From: Cellulomonas xylanilytica
Lineage (GTDB): Bacteria; Actinomycetota; Actinomycetes; Actinomycetales; Cellulomonadaceae
DNA length: 64,000 bases
Direction of reading: 5' to 3'
Assembly (NCBI RefSeq): GCF_007989805.1
Contig: NZ_BJUB01000002.1
Span: forward strand, 1 to 64,000
Within the stretch, counting starts at the first letter, position 1. The number at the start of each line of letters is the position of its first letter. The notes beneath the pieces are model-generated. The model was not told where the DNA came from. It saw only the letters and a list, made by a program, of their open reading frames with translations, and made no database searches. Both the position numbers and the translations under genes were made by a program. This document shows positions 51,994 to 63,557 of the stretch, one piece after another.

Positions 51994-52410
51994 GCGCGTC
52001 CCGCATCACGGACGACCGTCCCAGCATCCGGAGGCCGCCGTGGCGTGGCCTGCGTCGTCATCGTCATGGGTTTCGCTCGTGCGGGATGTGAGGTACGACA
52101 GGTCTCACAACTGCATGACCGTGAAGGTACCCACGCGCAGGAGAGCCCACCTATGGGCAGGTCGACCGGGCTGGTCCCGTCGCGACCGACACCGGTGCAC
52201 GCCTGATCACCTTCCGATCGGCTGTTGGCGACGGCGCCCCCAGGGGCGCCGTCGTTCGTGTGTGACACCGGGGCGCAGCAGCTGAGCGACGACGCCGGTG
52301 GCGTGGGCCACCACCGACACCGACGGCCCACCAGCTCGGCAACCACGAGTGCCGCTGACCGACGACGAACGTGGTCACCGCGGAGCGGTGGAGCGGTGAC
52401 GGACCCGACG
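51994..52410. other. 417-bp gap, structured, ends in a terminator
   Basis: No coding frame supported. From about 52060 to 52255 the sequence contains several complementary segments and ends in a very strong hairpin. It could be a small RNA transcribed rightward, or only a terminator and promoter region. Confidence 0.35.
52229..52254 (+). terminator. strong hairpin terminator
   Basis: CGACGGCGCCCC and GGGGCGCCGTCG make a 12-base stem with a two-base centre, followed by TTCGTGTGT. It follows the HAD gene by about 235 bases and precedes the convergent Fic-like gene. Confidence 0.7.
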
Positions 52411-53238
52411 TCACGACGTCGGCAGCGAGCCCGCCAGCACCCCGTCCGCGACGACGCGCGCCTCGGCGGCCCCCGCGACGACGGCCTCCCCGTAGCCGCG
52501 CACCCACGCACCGACCCCGTCGGGCGTCCCGGTCGCGAATCCCGCGACCGCGCCCAGGTACGGGTTGAGGGACGCCGCCCAGGCGGACTCGGTGACCAGC
52601 GACCCGGTGGGGTCGAGCCCGCGCGCGGTCAGCAGCAGCCGCGCGACCGCTCGGGCGACGACCCCGTTGGCCGCGGCGAACGGTCGCAGGGTGAGGAGCT
52701 CGGCGTGCACGACGGCCGCCACGACGAGCGCCGGTGCGGTGGACGTCCGGACGGTCCGGCCGAGCAGCTCCACCCGGGCGGCGAGCTCGTCGCCCACCGG
52801 TGCCGGGCCGAGGCCGCGCAGGTCGCCGGGCTGCTCGGCGGAGCGGAGCCGGCCGACGGACGCGTCGGGCAGCCAGCCGCCGGTCGCGGCGACGTGGACC
52901 TGCGCGAGCAGCTGACCGAGCGGCGGGAGCGTCGCGGCGCCCCGGTCGCCGAGTGCGGGCATCCAGCGCTCGACCAGGGCCGTCGCGCGCAGCGCACCGA
53001 CGACGACGGGCTCCGCGCCACCCTGCGTGGCGAGCGACCGGACCAGCGACAGCGGTACGCGAGCGCCCTCGATCGCGCAGGACGCGCGGGTGGCGCGCAG
53101 CCCGGCCTCGGCCCTGACCTCACGCCACCGGCGCCGGTAGGCCTCGTGCCAGCGCAGCTCCTCGCACGCGACCCGGGCACGGTCGACGGCGTCGGCCACC
53201 CCGGGCAGGTCGAGCAGCGGGGCGAGAGGGTCGGTCAC
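52411..53238 (-). CDS. Fic-like protein with degenerate active-site motif
   Basis: 275 aa, GTG start. All-helical Fic/Rv3662c-type fold. The expected HxFxxGNGRxxR is represented by RPFAAANGVVARAVARLLL: the catalytic histidine is arginine and the GNGR loop is altered, so classical AMP-transfer is unlikely. LPPLGQLLAQVHVAATGGWLPDASVGRLR resembles the substrate-flap part. Conserved between the HAD and malic-enzyme genes in actinobacteria. Role unknown. Confidence 0.72.
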   Translation of the reverse strand: MTDPLAPLLDLPGVADAVDRARVACEELRWHEAYRRRWREVRAEAGLRATRASCAIEGARVPLSLVRSLATQGGAEPVVVGALRATALVERWMPALGDRGAATLPPLGQLLAQVHVAATGGWLPDASVGRLRSAEQPGDLRGLGPAPVGDELAARVELLGRTVRTSTAPALVVAAVVHAELLTLRPFAAANGVVARAVARLLLTARGLDPTGSLVTESAWAASLNPYLGAVAGFATGTPDGVGAWVRGYGEAVVAGAAEARVVADGVLAGSLPTS

Positions 53239-53279
53239 GCCGTCACCCTAATGAGCGCCCGACACGCCACAATGGCCAG

Positions 53280-54670
<1,391 letters not shown>

Positions 54671-54674
<4 letters not shown>

Positions 54675-55405
54675 ACCCGTCGCGCCAGCTCGAGGGCGGC
54701 CCGCTGGGTCGCCCGGACCAGCCCGTCGGGCACGTCGCCGTCGGCGAAGGTGACGGCGAGCCCGGCGATCGGGTGCCCGGTGTGGTCGCGCACGACGGAC
54801 GCGACGGACGCGAACCCGGCCGTGACGTCGCCGCGCTCGGACGCCCAGCCGACGCGGCGGACCTCCGTGAGGATCGCCCGCAGCTCGGACAGCCGGCGCG
54901 GCCCGACGCCCGTGCGGTCGACGAAGGCGTCGCGCCCCGGGAACAGCGCACGGACCTGCGCCGGCGGCAGGAGCGCCAGGATCGCGCGTCCGCTCGCCGT
55001 GAGGTGGGCGGGCAGCCGGACGCCGACGTCCGTCACCAGCGACGGGCGTCCGGCGGCGCGTTCCTCGACGACGTACAGGACGTCGCGGCCGTGCAGGACG
55101 GCCAGGTGCGCGCTCTCGCCGACGTGGTCCACGAGGCGCGCGAGCACCGGTCGCGCGGCACGCGCGAGGGGCGCCTGCCGGGAGTAGGCCGAGCCCAGCT
55201 CGAACGCGCTCAGGCCGAGGCCGTAGCGGTGCTCCTCGGGGAGGTGGACGACGAAGCCGTGCTCCGTCAGGACGGTCAGCAGGTGGTAGGTCGTCGACCT
55301 CGGCAGGTCGAGCGCGATCGCGAGCGCGGCGGAGGGCAGGGGGCCCGTGCGCGAGAGGTGCTGCAGCAGGCGCAGGGTCGCGTCGGCGGCGGGGACGGCG
55401 GTCAT
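54671..55405 (-). CDS. IclR family transcriptional regulator, likely hut regulator
   Basis: 244 aa. Winged helix at about 8-60 (TLRLLQHLSRTGPLPSAALAIALDLPRSTTYHLLTVLTEHGFV). The IclR effector domain follows, with GVGPRRLSELRAILTEVRRVGWASERGDVTAGFASVASVV. It diverges from hutH with a 71-base gap. Its ATG lies inside a long inverted repeat, so it probably represses itself and may control the hut operon. Typical activators/repressors of this family respond to small aromatic or hydroxy acids. Confidence 0.9.
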
Positions 55406-55427
55406 GTGTCTGGGATACCAGACACAT
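55404..55427. promoter_or_regulatory. 24-bp inverted repeat, IclR operator candidate
   Basis: ATGTGTCTGG and CCAGACACAT are exact complements separated by GATA. The left arm contains the complement of the start of the IclR coding sequence, so binding would block that promoter. It lies 50 bases before hutH. Confidence 0.78.
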
Positions 55428-55476
55428 TCCAGCGACGGCACCTCCGCAGTCCCGGTTCCGCGCGGTGTCATGAACC

Positions 55477-56988
55477 ATGAGCGCCACCGTCGTCGTCGGC
55501 ACCGGCCCCGTCTCGATCGCGGACGTCGTCGCCGTGGCGCGCGACGGGGCGGGGGTGCGGCTGTCCGACGAGGCGCTGGTCGCGATCGCGCGAGGCCGCG
55601 CGGTGGTCGACGAGCTCGCCGCCGACACCGCGCCGCACTACGGAATCTCCACCGGCTTCGGGGCGCTGGCCACCCTGTCGATCCCGGCGGAGAAGCGCCG
55701 CGACCTGCAGCGCAGCCTGGTCCGCTCGCACGCCGCGAGCACAGGCCCGGAGGTCGAGCGGGAGGTGGTGCGTGCGCTCATGCTCCTGCGCCTCTCGACG
55801 CTGGCGACGGGCCACACGGGCGTCCGCCCGGAGACCGCGACCGCGTACGCCGCACTCCTCGACGCCGGCCTGACACCGGTGGTCCGCGAGCACGGCTCGC
55901 TCGGCTGCTCGGGCGACCTGGCGCCGCTGGCGCACTGTGCGCTGGCGCTCCTGGGCGAGGGCGAGGTCCGGGACGCCACGGGGGCGCTGGCGCACGACCT
56001 GCCGGTGCACACGCTGACCGAGAAGGAGGGGCTGGCCCTCATCAACGGGACGGACGGGATGCTCGGCATGCTCGCGCTGGCCCTGCACGACCTGGCCACC
56101 CTCCTCGACACCGCCGACGTCGCCGCCGCGATGAGCGTCGAGTCCCTGCTGGGCACGGACGCGGTGTTCGCGGCCGACCTGCAGGGCCTGCGGCCCCACC
56201 CGGGCCAGGCGGTGTCCGCCGCGAACATCCGGGCGGCCCTGCAGGGCTCGGGCATCATGGCGAGCCACCGGACGCCGGAGTGCACCCGCGTGCAGGACGC
56301 GTACTCGCTGCGGTGCGCGCCGCAGGTGCACGGTGCGGCCCGGGACACCGTCGAGCACGCCCGCGCGGTCGCCGAGCGTGAGCTGGCGGCAGCGATCGAC
56401 AACCCGGTGATCACCGACGACGGCCGCGTCGAGTCCAACGGGAACTTCCACGGCGCACCGGTCGGCTACGTGCTCGACTTCCTGGCGATCGCGGTCGCGG
56501 ACGTCGCGAGCATGTCCGAGCGCCGCACGGACCGGTTCCTCGACGTGGCGCGCAGCAACGGCCTGCCGCCGTTCCTGGCGCACGACCCCGGCGTCGACTC
56601 CGGGCTGATGATCGCGCAGTACACCGCCGCCGGGCTGGTCTCGGAGCTCAAGCGGCTGGCGGTGCCGGCGAGCGTCGACTCGATCCCGTCGTCGGCCATG
56701 CAGGAGGACCACGTGTCGATGGGCTGGCACGCCGCCCGCAAGCTGCGGCGCGCCATCGACGGCCTGACCCGGGTGCTCGGCATCGAGCTCCTCACCGCGG
56801 CCCGCGCGATGGACCTGCGTGCCCCGCTGGAGCCGTCCCCCGTCACGGGCGCGGTCCGCGACCTGCTGCGCGCCCGAGGTGTCCCCGGGCCCGGCCCGGA
56901 CACGTACCTCTCCCCCGACCTGGAGACCGCCGCGGACGTCGTCCGTGACGGACACGTCGCCGCCGCACTGCGAGGAGCCCGCCCATGA
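55477..56988 (+). CDS. hutH: histidine ammonia-lyase
   Basis: 503 aa. Removes ammonia from histidine to give urocanate. The MIO prosthetic group forms from the tripeptide at 144-146; here it is Cys-Ser-Gly in [12 protein letters not shown], where many bacteria have Ala-Ser-Gly. Other landmarks: [43 protein letters not shown]. First gene of the hut operon, joined to hutU by ATGA. Confidence 0.95.
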   Translation: MSATVVVGTGPVSIADVVAVARDGAGVRLSDEALVAIARGRAVVDELAADTAPHYGISTGFGALATLSIPAEKRRDLQRSLVRSHAASTGPEVEREVVRALMLLRLSTLATGHTGVRPETATAYAALLDAGLTPVVREHGSLGCSGDLAPLAHCALALLGEGEVRDATGALAHDLPVHTLTEKEGLALINGTDGMLGMLALALHDLATLLDTADVAAAMSVESLLGTDAVFAADLQGLRPHPGQAVSAANIRAALQGSGIMASHRTPECTRVQDAYSLRCAPQVHGAARDTVEHARAVAERELAAAIDNPVITDDGRVESNGNFHGAPVGYVLDFLAIAVADVASMSERRTDRFLDVARSNGLPPFLAHDPGVDSGLMIAQYTAAGLVSELKRLAVPASVDSIPSSAMQEDHVSMGWHAARKLRRAIDGLTRVLGIELLTAARAMDLRAPLEPSPVTGAVRDLLRARGVPGPGPDTYLSPDLETAADVVRDGHVAAALRGARP

Positions 56989-58646
56989 CCGGTCCCCGGC
57001 CCGTCCGCGCACCGCGCGGCACCACCCTCACGGCGCGCAGCTGGCAGACCGAGGCCCCGCTGCGCATGCTCATGAACAACCTCGACCCCGACGTCGCGGA
57101 GCGTCCCGACGACCTGGTGGTCTACGGCGGCACGGGCAGGGCCGCCCGGTCGTGGGACGCGTACGACGCGATCGTGCGGACCCTGACCACGCTCGCCGAC
57201 GACGAGACGCTGCTGGTCCAGTCCGGCAAGCCGGTCGGGGTGCTGACCACGCACGAGTGGGCGCCGCGCGTGCTGATCGCCAACTCCAACCTCGTCGGCG
57301 ACTGGGCCACGTGGCCGGAGTTCCGCCGTCTGGAGCAGCTCGGCCTGACCATGTACGGGCAGATGACGGCCGGCTCGTGGATCTACATCGGGACGCAGGG
57401 CATCCTGCAGGGCACCTACGAGACGCTCGCCGCGGTCGCCGCCAAGCGGTTCGGCGGGACGCTCGCGGGCACGCTGACCGTGACCGGCGGCTGCGGCGGC
57501 ATGGGCGGTGCGCAGCCGCTCGCGGTCACGCTCAACGGGGGTGTGTGCCTCATCGTGGACGTCGACGGTGACCGTCTGCACCGCCGGGTCCGCGAGCGCT
57601 ACCTGGACCGCGTCGCGACGAGCCTGGACGAGGCGATCACGCTGGTCTCAGCCGCTCGCGACGAGAGGACCGCGCTGTCCGTCGGCGTCGTCGGCAACTG
57701 CGCGTCCGTGCTGCCGGAGCTGCTGCGCCGCGGCGTCGAGGTCGACGTCGTCACCGACCAGACCTCCGCGCACGACCCGCTGTCCTACCTGCCGGTCGGC
57801 GTCGACGTCGCCGACTGGGCGTCCTACGCCGCGGCGAAGCCGGAGGAGTTCACCGACCGCGCGCGCGAGTCGATGGCCCGGCACGTCGAGGCGATGGTCG
57901 GCTTCCAGGACGCGGGCGCCGAGGTGTTCGACTACGGCAACTCGATCCGCGACGAGGCTCGTCAGGGCGGCTACGACCGCGCGTTCGACTTCCCCGGGTT
58001 CGTGCCGGCGTACATCCGGCCGCTGTTCGCGGAGGGCAAGGGTCCGTTCCGCTGGGCCGCGCTCTCGGGCGACCCGCGCGACATCGCCGTCACGGACCAG
58101 GCGGTCCTCGACCTCTTCCCCGACGACGACCACCTGCACCGCTGGATCCGCGCCGCGCAGGACCGGGTCGCGTTCCAGGGGCTGCCCGCACGCATCTGCT
58201 GGCTCGGCCACGGCGAGCGCGACCGTGCGGGGCTGCGATTCAACGACCTCGTCGCGTCCGGTGACGTGAGCGCCCCCCTCGTCATCGGGCGCGACCACCT
58301 CGACGCGGGCTCCGTCGCGTCGCCGTACCGCGAGACCGAGGGCATGGCCGACGGGTCCGACGCGATCGCCGACTGGCCCCTGCTGAACGCCCTGGTGGCC
58401 GCGTCGTCCGGCGCCACCTGGGTGTCGATCCACCACGGCGGCGGGGTCGGCATGGGCCGCTCGATCCACGCCGGGCAGGTGTCCGTGGCCGACGGCACCG
58501 ACCTCGCCGCCCGCAAGCTGGCCCGCGTGCTGTCCAACGACCCCGGCATGGGCGTGCTGCGGCACGTCGACGCCGGCTACCCGCGGGCCGACGAGGTCGC
58601 GACGGCGAACGGCCTGCGGGTGCCGATGCGCGAGGGCGACGCGTGA
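56985..58646 (+). CDS. hutU: urocanate hydratase
   Basis: 553 aa. NAD+-containing enzyme that hydrates urocanate to imidazolonepropionate. Landmarks: [71 protein letters not shown] and [18 protein letters not shown]. The ATG overlaps the hutH stop, and its stop overlaps the next start (GTGA). Confidence 0.95.
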   Translation: MTGPRPVRAPRGTTLTARSWQTEAPLRMLMNNLDPDVAERPDDLVVYGGTGRAARSWDAYDAIVRTLTTLADDETLLVQSGKPVGVLTTHEWAPRVLIANSNLVGDWATWPEFRRLEQLGLTMYGQMTAGSWIYIGTQGILQGTYETLAAVAAKRFGGTLAGTLTVTGGCGGMGGAQPLAVTLNGGVCLIVDVDGDRLHRRVRERYLDRVATSLDEAITLVSAARDERTALSVGVVGNCASVLPELLRRGVEVDVVTDQTSAHDPLSYLPVGVDVADWASYAAAKPEEFTDRARESMARHVEAMVGFQDAGAEVFDYGNSIRDEARQGGYDRAFDFPGFVPAYIRPLFAEGKGPFRWAALSGDPRDIAVTDQAVLDLFPDDDHLHRWIRAAQDRVAFQGLPARICWLGHGERDRAGLRFNDLVASGDVSAPLVIGRDHLDAGSVASPYRETEGMADGSDAIADWPLLNALVAASSGATWVSIHHGGGVGMGRSIHAGQVSVADGTDLAARKLARVLSNDPGMGVLRHVDAGYPRADEVATANGLRVPMREGDA

Positions 58647-59821
58647 CGGCCACCGCCACCGCGTTCCGCCGGGCGTGGGACGACCTCGCACCCGTCGGGC
58701 GCGCACCGGACGGCGGCTACCGCCGGTTCGCCTGGACGCGGGAGGACCACGTGCTGCGCGAGTGGTTCGCCGGGGAGGCTGCCGCCCGCGGGCTCGACCT
58801 GACCACCGACCGGGCGGGCAACCAGTGGGCCTGGTGGGGCAACCCGGACGCGACACCGGGGATCGTCACGGGCAGCCACCTGGACTCGGTCCCGGGCGGG
58901 GGCGCGTTCGACGGGCCGCTCGGCGTCGTCAGCGGGTTCCTGGCTCTCGACCTGCTCCGGGAGCGCGGGGTGACGCCGACCCGGCCGCTAGGGATCGCGA
59001 GCTTCGTCGACGAGGAGGGCGCCCGCTTCGGGGTCGCCTGCGCCGGCTCACGCCTGATCACCGGGTCGCTCGACGCGGACAGGGCCCGGAGCCTGCGCGA
59101 CGTCGACGGCGTCACGATGGCCGACGCCCTGAGCAGCGCCGGACGGGACCCGGAGGCGCTCGGGAGGGACGACGACACCCTTCGTCGCGTCGCGTCGTTC
59201 GTCGAGCTGCACGTCGAGCAGGGCCGCGGCCTGGTGCACACCGGCGACCCCGTGGGTGTCGGCCGGATGATCTGGCCCCACGGCCGCTGGCGGGTCGAGC
59301 TGCGCGGCGAGGCCAACCACGCCGGCACCACACCCTTGGCGGACCGTCGCGACCCGATGCTCGACCTCGCGGCGTTCGTCGGGCACGTCCGCGAGGCGGC
59401 CCAGGACGCCGGCGCGCTCGCGACCGTCGGCAAGGTGCACGTCGACCCGAACGGCGTCAACGCGATCCCGTCGCGGGTCACCGCGTGGCTCGACGTGCGG
59501 GCGGAGGACGAGTCGGCGGTCCGTGCGGTCCTGGCGACCCTGCGCGGCTACGCGCCGACGGAGGAGTCCTGGACCCCCGTCACCGTCCTGGACGCCGACC
59601 TCGCCGACGTGGCCGCCGGCGCACTGGGTCACCCGCCGCGGCTCGGCACCGGCGCGGGTCACGACGCCGGCATCCTCGCGGCCGCCGGCATACCGACCGC
59701 GATGCTCTTCGTCCGCAACCCGTCGGGCATCTCGCACGCCCCGGCGGAGGACGCCGACGAGGCCGACTGCCTGGCGGGCGTCGACGCGCTGGCCACCGTG
59801 CTGGGACGGTTGCTGGCGTGA
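58643..59821 (+). CDS. M20-family amidohydrolase of the hut operon (allantoate amidohydrolase-like)
   Basis: 392 aa, GTG start. Binuclear-metal hydrolase of the M20/N-carbamoylase family. [27 protein letters not shown] and [18 protein letters not shown] contain the metal ligands, HVEQGRGL follows, and [13 protein letters not shown] is diagnostic for the allantoate/N-carbamoyl-amino acid hydrolase group. Tightly placed between hutU and hutF, it is probably N-formylglutamate deformylase here, replacing hutG. Allantoate is unlikely in this context. This is inference. Confidence 0.85.
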   Translation: MTATATAFRRAWDDLAPVGRAPDGGYRRFAWTREDHVLREWFAGEAAARGLDLTTDRAGNQWAWWGNPDATPGIVTGSHLDSVPGGGAFDGPLGVVSGFLALDLLRERGVTPTRPLGIASFVDEEGARFGVACAGSRLITGSLDADRARSLRDVDGVTMADALSSAGRDPEALGRDDDTLRRVASFVELHVEQGRGLVHTGDPVGVGRMIWPHGRWRVELRGEANHAGTTPLADRRDPMLDLAAFVGHVREAAQDAGALATVGKVHVDPNGVNAIPSRVTAWLDVRAEDESAVRAVLATLRGYAPTEESWTPVTVLDADLADVAAGALGHPPRLGTGAGHDAGILAAAGIPTAMLFVRNPSGISHAPAEDADEADCLAGVDALATVLGRLLA

Positions 59822-61131
59822 CGACCTACTGGGCGGCGCACGCGTGGCTGCCGGACGGGCCGGCCGACGACGTCCGGATCAGCGTGGCCGACGGCCGGAT
59901 CGCCGCGGTGACCACCGGGCCGGCGGAGCCCGACGACCACCGCCTGCCGGGCGTGGTCCTGCCCGGGTTCGCCAACACCCACTCGCACGCGTTCCACCGC
60001 GCGCTGCGGGGCCGGACGCACGACGACAGCGGCACGTTCTGGACCTGGCGGGAGCGGATGTACGCGCTGGCGGCGACCCTGACCCCGGACACGTACTTCG
60101 ACCTGGCGCGCGCCACCTACGCCGAGATGGTGCTCGCGGGAGTCACGGTGGTCGGCGAGTTCCACTACCTGCACCACGCTCCGGACGGCTCTCCGTACGA
60201 CGACCCGAACGTCATGGCGGAGGCCCTGCGCGCCGCGGCCCGGGACGCCGGCCTGCGCATCACGCTGCTGGACACCGCCTACCTGACGGGCGGCATCGAC
60301 GCGCCGCTGGAGGGTGCCCAGCGCCGGTTCGGTGACCACGACGCCGACGCGTGGGCCGCGCGCGTGGCCGACCTCCGACCCGACGGGACGCTCCGGGTGG
60401 GCGCGGCGATCCACTCGGTCCGCGCGGTCCCGCTGGACGCGATCCCGACGATCGCCGCGCACGCGGGCGGTCGACCGCTGCACGTCCACCTGTCCGAGCA
60501 GCGGCTGGAGAACGAGCAGTCCCTGGCGACGTTCGGCGTGACCCCCACCCGGCTGCTCGAGGACGCGGGCGCGCTCGGCCCCGACACCACGGCGGTGCAC
60601 GCCGTGCACCTGAGCCCGGAGGACGTGGCGATCCTCGGGTCCACGCGGACCGGCGTGTGCCTCTGCCCGTCCACCGAGCAGGACCTCGGCGACGGGATCG
60701 CGCCGGGCGCCCTCCTGCACGCGGCGGGTGCCCGGCTCGGTGTCGGCAGTGACCAGCACGTGCGCACCGACCTGCTCGCGGAGGCCCGCACGGTCGAGCT
60801 GCACGAGCGCCTCGCCGACGAGTCGCGCGGCGTGCTGAGCCCCGCGACCCTGGTCGACCTGCTCACGAGCGGCGGTCACACCAGCCTGGGCGACCCGTCG
60901 GGCGGCCGGTTGGCACCGGGGGCGCCGGCCGACCTGGTCGCCGTCCGCACGGACACGCCGGCCACCGCCGGTGCGGACCCCGCGCAGCTGGTGATGGTCG
61001 CGGGCACCGCGGACGTCGACACGGTCGTCGTCGGAGGCGTGGTGCGGGTCGAGGGCGGCCGGCACGTCCTGGGCGACGTGGGCGCGATGCTGGGGACCGC
61101 GATCCGTGCCGCGTGGGAGGAGACCCGATGA
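59818..61131 (+). CDS. hutF: formimidoylglutamate deiminase
   Basis: 437 aa, GTG start overlapping the preceding stop (GTGA). Amidohydrolase superfamily: [18 protein letters not shown] (HxH), [15 protein letters not shown] [50 protein letters not shown]. Converts N-formimidoyl-L-glutamate to N-formyl-L-glutamate and ammonia. It implies the five-step pathway that avoids formamide release. Couples to hutI by ATGA. Confidence 0.93.
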   Translation: MTTYWAAHAWLPDGPADDVRISVADGRIAAVTTGPAEPDDHRLPGVVLPGFANTHSHAFHRALRGRTHDDSGTFWTWRERMYALAATLTPDTYFDLARATYAEMVLAGVTVVGEFHYLHHAPDGSPYDDPNVMAEALRAAARDAGLRITLLDTAYLTGGIDAPLEGAQRRFGDHDADAWAARVADLRPDGTLRVGAAIHSVRAVPLDAIPTIAAHAGGRPLHVHLSEQRLENEQSLATFGVTPTRLLEDAGALGPDTTAVHAVHLSPEDVAILGSTRTGVCLCPSTEQDLGDGIAPGALLHAAGARLGVGSDQHVRTDLLAEARTVELHERLADESRGVLSPATLVDLLTSGGHTSLGDPSGGRLAPGAPADLVAVRTDTPATAGADPAQLVMVAGTADVDTVVVGGVVRVEGGRHVLGDVGAMLGTAIRAAWEETR

Positions 61132-62270
61132 CGTCGCACCTGGTCACCGGTATCGGCGAGCTGGTCACGCACGACCCCCGGTTCGACGGGCCGCTGCGGG
61201 ACGCGGCGCTCGTCGCCCAGGACGGCGTCGTCGTGTGGGTGGGACCGGCCTCCGCGCAGCCGGCGGCGGACGCCCGCACCGACCTGGGCGGCGCCGCGGT
61301 GGTCCCCGGCTTCGTCGACCCGCACACGCACCTCGTCTTCGCGGGCGACCGCGCGGCGGAGTTCGAGGCCCGCATGGCCGGCACGCCGTACACGGGCGGC
61401 GGCATCGCGACGACGGTCGCGGCGACCCGGGCCGCGTCCGACGACGACCTGCGCCGACGCCTCGCCGCGCTCGTGGCCGAGGCGCGGGCCCAGGGCACGA
61501 CGACCATCGAGGTGAAGAGCGGCTACGGCCTCGACGTCGGCACCGAGGAGCGCCTGCTCCGCCTGGCCGGCGAGGTCACGACGGAGACCACGTTCCTGGG
61601 CGCGCACGTCGTCCCGCCCGGCACCGACCGCGCCGACTACGTGGCCCTGGTCACCGGCCCGATGCTCGCCGCGTGCGCCCCGCTCGCCCGCTGGGCCGAC
61701 GTGTTCTGCGAGCCGGCGAGCCGGGTCGCGTTCGACGGCGACGAGGCACGCGAGATCCTGGTCGCAGCGCGCTCGGCCGGCCTGGGTCTGCGCGTGCACG
61801 GCAACCAGCTCGGCCCCGGACCGGGCGTCCAGCTGGCCGTCGAGCTGGGCGCCGCGAGCGTCGACCACTGCACCTACCTGGCGGACGCCGACGTCGACGC
61901 ACTGGCCGGGTCCGGCACGGTGGCCACCCTGCTGCCGGGCGTCGAGTTCTCCACGCGGTCCCCGTACCCGGACGCCCGCCGCCTGCTGGACGCCGGGGTC
62001 GAGGTGGCCCTGGCGACCGACTGCAACCCCGGCACGTGCTTCTCCACGTCGATGCCGCTGATGATCGCCCTCGCCGTCCGTGAGCTGCGGATGACGGTCG
62101 CGGAGGCGCTCCGGGCGGCCACGCTCGGCGGCGCCCACGCGCTGCGTCGCGACGACGTCGGCCACCTGCGCCTGGGCGCCCGGGCCGACCTGGCCGTCCT
62201 CGACGCCCCCGACCACCGGCATCTCGCCTACCGCCCGGGCGTGCCGATCGCGCGAGCGCTGAGCCTGTAG
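61128..62270 (+). CDS. hutI: imidazolonepropionase
   Basis: 380 aa. Amidohydrolase: [21 protein letters not shown] (HxH), [54 protein letters not shown] with the catalytic Asp. Opens the imidazolone ring to formimidoylglutamate. GGAGGAG precedes the ATG at 61128. Last gene of the operon. Confidence 0.95.
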   Translation: MTSHLVTGIGELVTHDPRFDGPLRDAALVAQDGVVVWVGPASAQPAADARTDLGGAAVVPGFVDPHTHLVFAGDRAAEFEARMAGTPYTGGGIATTVAATRAASDDDLRRRLAALVAEARAQGTTTIEVKSGYGLDVGTEERLLRLAGEVTTETTFLGAHVVPPGTDRADYVALVTGPMLAACAPLARWADVFCEPASRVAFDGDEAREILVAARSAGLGLRVHGNQLGPGPGVQLAVELGAASVDHCTYLADADVDALAGSGTVATLLPGVEFSTRSPYPDARRLLDAGVEVALATDCNPGTCFSTSMPLMIALAVRELRMTVAEALRAATLGGAHALRRDDVGHLRLGARADLAVLDAPDHRHLAYRPGVPIARALSL

Positions 62271-62297
62271 CTCACGGCGTCGCCCGCACGGCGCTGC

Positions 62298-63428
62298 TCA
62301 GACCCAGGTGCCCCGCGCGTACTGCGGCTGCCATGCCACGTCCTGCGCGGCACCCAGCTCGTGCGCCGCGCGCAGCGGCCAGAACGGGTCGCGGAGGCCC
62401 TCGCGGCCGAGCAGGACGGCGTCCGCGGCCCCGTCCGCCAGCACCGCCTCGGCCTGCGCGGGGTCCGTGAGGAGGCCGACGGCCGCGACGGGGACGCCCG
62501 ACGTCTCGCGCACCTCGCGGGCGGCGGGCACCTGGTAGCCGGGACCGACGGGGATGTCCGCGGGCGCGTTGCCCCCCGTCGAGACGTCCACCAGGTCGAC
62601 CCCGTGGCCGCCCAGCTCCTTGGCCACCTGCGCCACCTCGTCGACCGTCAGCCCGCCCTCGACCCAGTCGGTCGCCGACAGCCGGACGAACAGCGGCTTG
62701 TCGTCGGGCCACGCGGCGCGGACGGCGTCGGTCGTCTCGACCAGCAGCCGCGCCCGGTTCTCCAGCGAGCCGCCGTACTCGTCGTCGCGCTGGTTGGACA
62801 GGGGCGAGAGGAACTGGTGCAGCAGGTAGCCGTGCGCGGCGTGCAGCTCGACGACGTCGAAGCCTGCCTCGTCGGCGCGCCGGGCGGCCGCCGCGAAGAC
62901 GGCCGGGATGCGCGCGATCTCCTCGAGCGTCAGCGCGTGCGGCGCCTCGAGACCGGGGAACGCCGTGGCAGACGGGCCGACGGTGGTCCAGCCGCCCTGG
63001 TCGACGGGCACGGAGCCGCGCTGCGACGCGAACGGGGAGAACGTCGACGCCTTGCGGCCCGCGTGCGCCAGCTGCACGCCGACGAGCGTGCCGCGCTCGT
63101 GCACGAAGTCGGTGATGCGCCGCCACTCCGTGATGTGCAGGTCGTGCCAGAGCCCGGTGTCCTCGGGAGAGATCCGGCCCTCGGGGACCACGGCCGTGGC
63201 CTCGGCGATCAGCAGCCCGAACCCACCCGCGGCCCGCGAGCCGAGGTGCACGAGGTGCCAGTCGTTCGGGCTGCCGTCGACCGCCGAGTACTGGCACATC
63301 GGTGCCAGCCAGGCACGGTTGGCGAACGTGGTGCCGCGCAGCGTCAGCGGCGAGAAGAGACGGGTCACGTGCGGTCGCAACCGAGGAGCGGCGTCGTCGA
63401 TTCCCCGCACCGGAGGCATGTGCGCCAT
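62298..63428 (-). CDS. old yellow enzyme-type NADH:flavin oxidoreductase
   Basis: 376 aa. YqjM/OYE-class TIM barrel: LFSPLTLRGTTFANRAWLAPMCQYSA (Cys of the active site), VQLAHAGRKAST with the H/N-type substrate-binding pair, FDVVELHAAHGYLLHQFLSPLSNQRDDEYGGSLENRARL, and FMN phosphate site near AVGLLTDPAQAEAVLADGAADAVLLGR. Binds FMN and reduces electrophilic alkenes using NADPH. Physiological substrate unknown. Convergent with hutI. Confidence 0.9.
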   Translation of the reverse strand: MAHMPPVRGIDDAAPRLRPHVTRLFSPLTLRGTTFANRAWLAPMCQYSAVDGSPNDWHLVHLGSRAAGGFGLLIAEATAVVPEGRISPEDTGLWHDLHITEWRRITDFVHERGTLVGVQLAHAGRKASTFSPFASQRGSVPVDQGGWTTVGPSATAFPGLEAPHALTLEEIARIPAVFAAAARRADEAGFDVVELHAAHGYLLHQFLSPLSNQRDDEYGGSLENRARLLVETTDAVRAAWPDDKPLFVRLSATDWVEGGLTVDEVAQVAKELGGHGVDLVDVSTGGNAPADIPVGPGYQVPAAREVRETSGVPVAAVGLLTDPAQAEAVLADGAADAVLLGREGLRDPFWPLRAAHELGAAQDVAWQPQYARGTWV

Positions 63429-63557
63429 CACACGCGGACCACGCGTTCCTGCCGGTCCCGGGCGCGCTGCCCGGCGACCAGCACCCCTGGGCAATACGGT
63501 GACTCGAACAGCGGCGTCGCCGACGCCGCCCGACGTGGCCAGCTTCGAGGAGCACGC

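Noticed and set aside
51994..52260. Glycine riboswitch resemblance (GGAGAG near 52140)
   Set aside because: Only one block matches; the rest of the aptamer consensus and a glycine gene downstream are missing.
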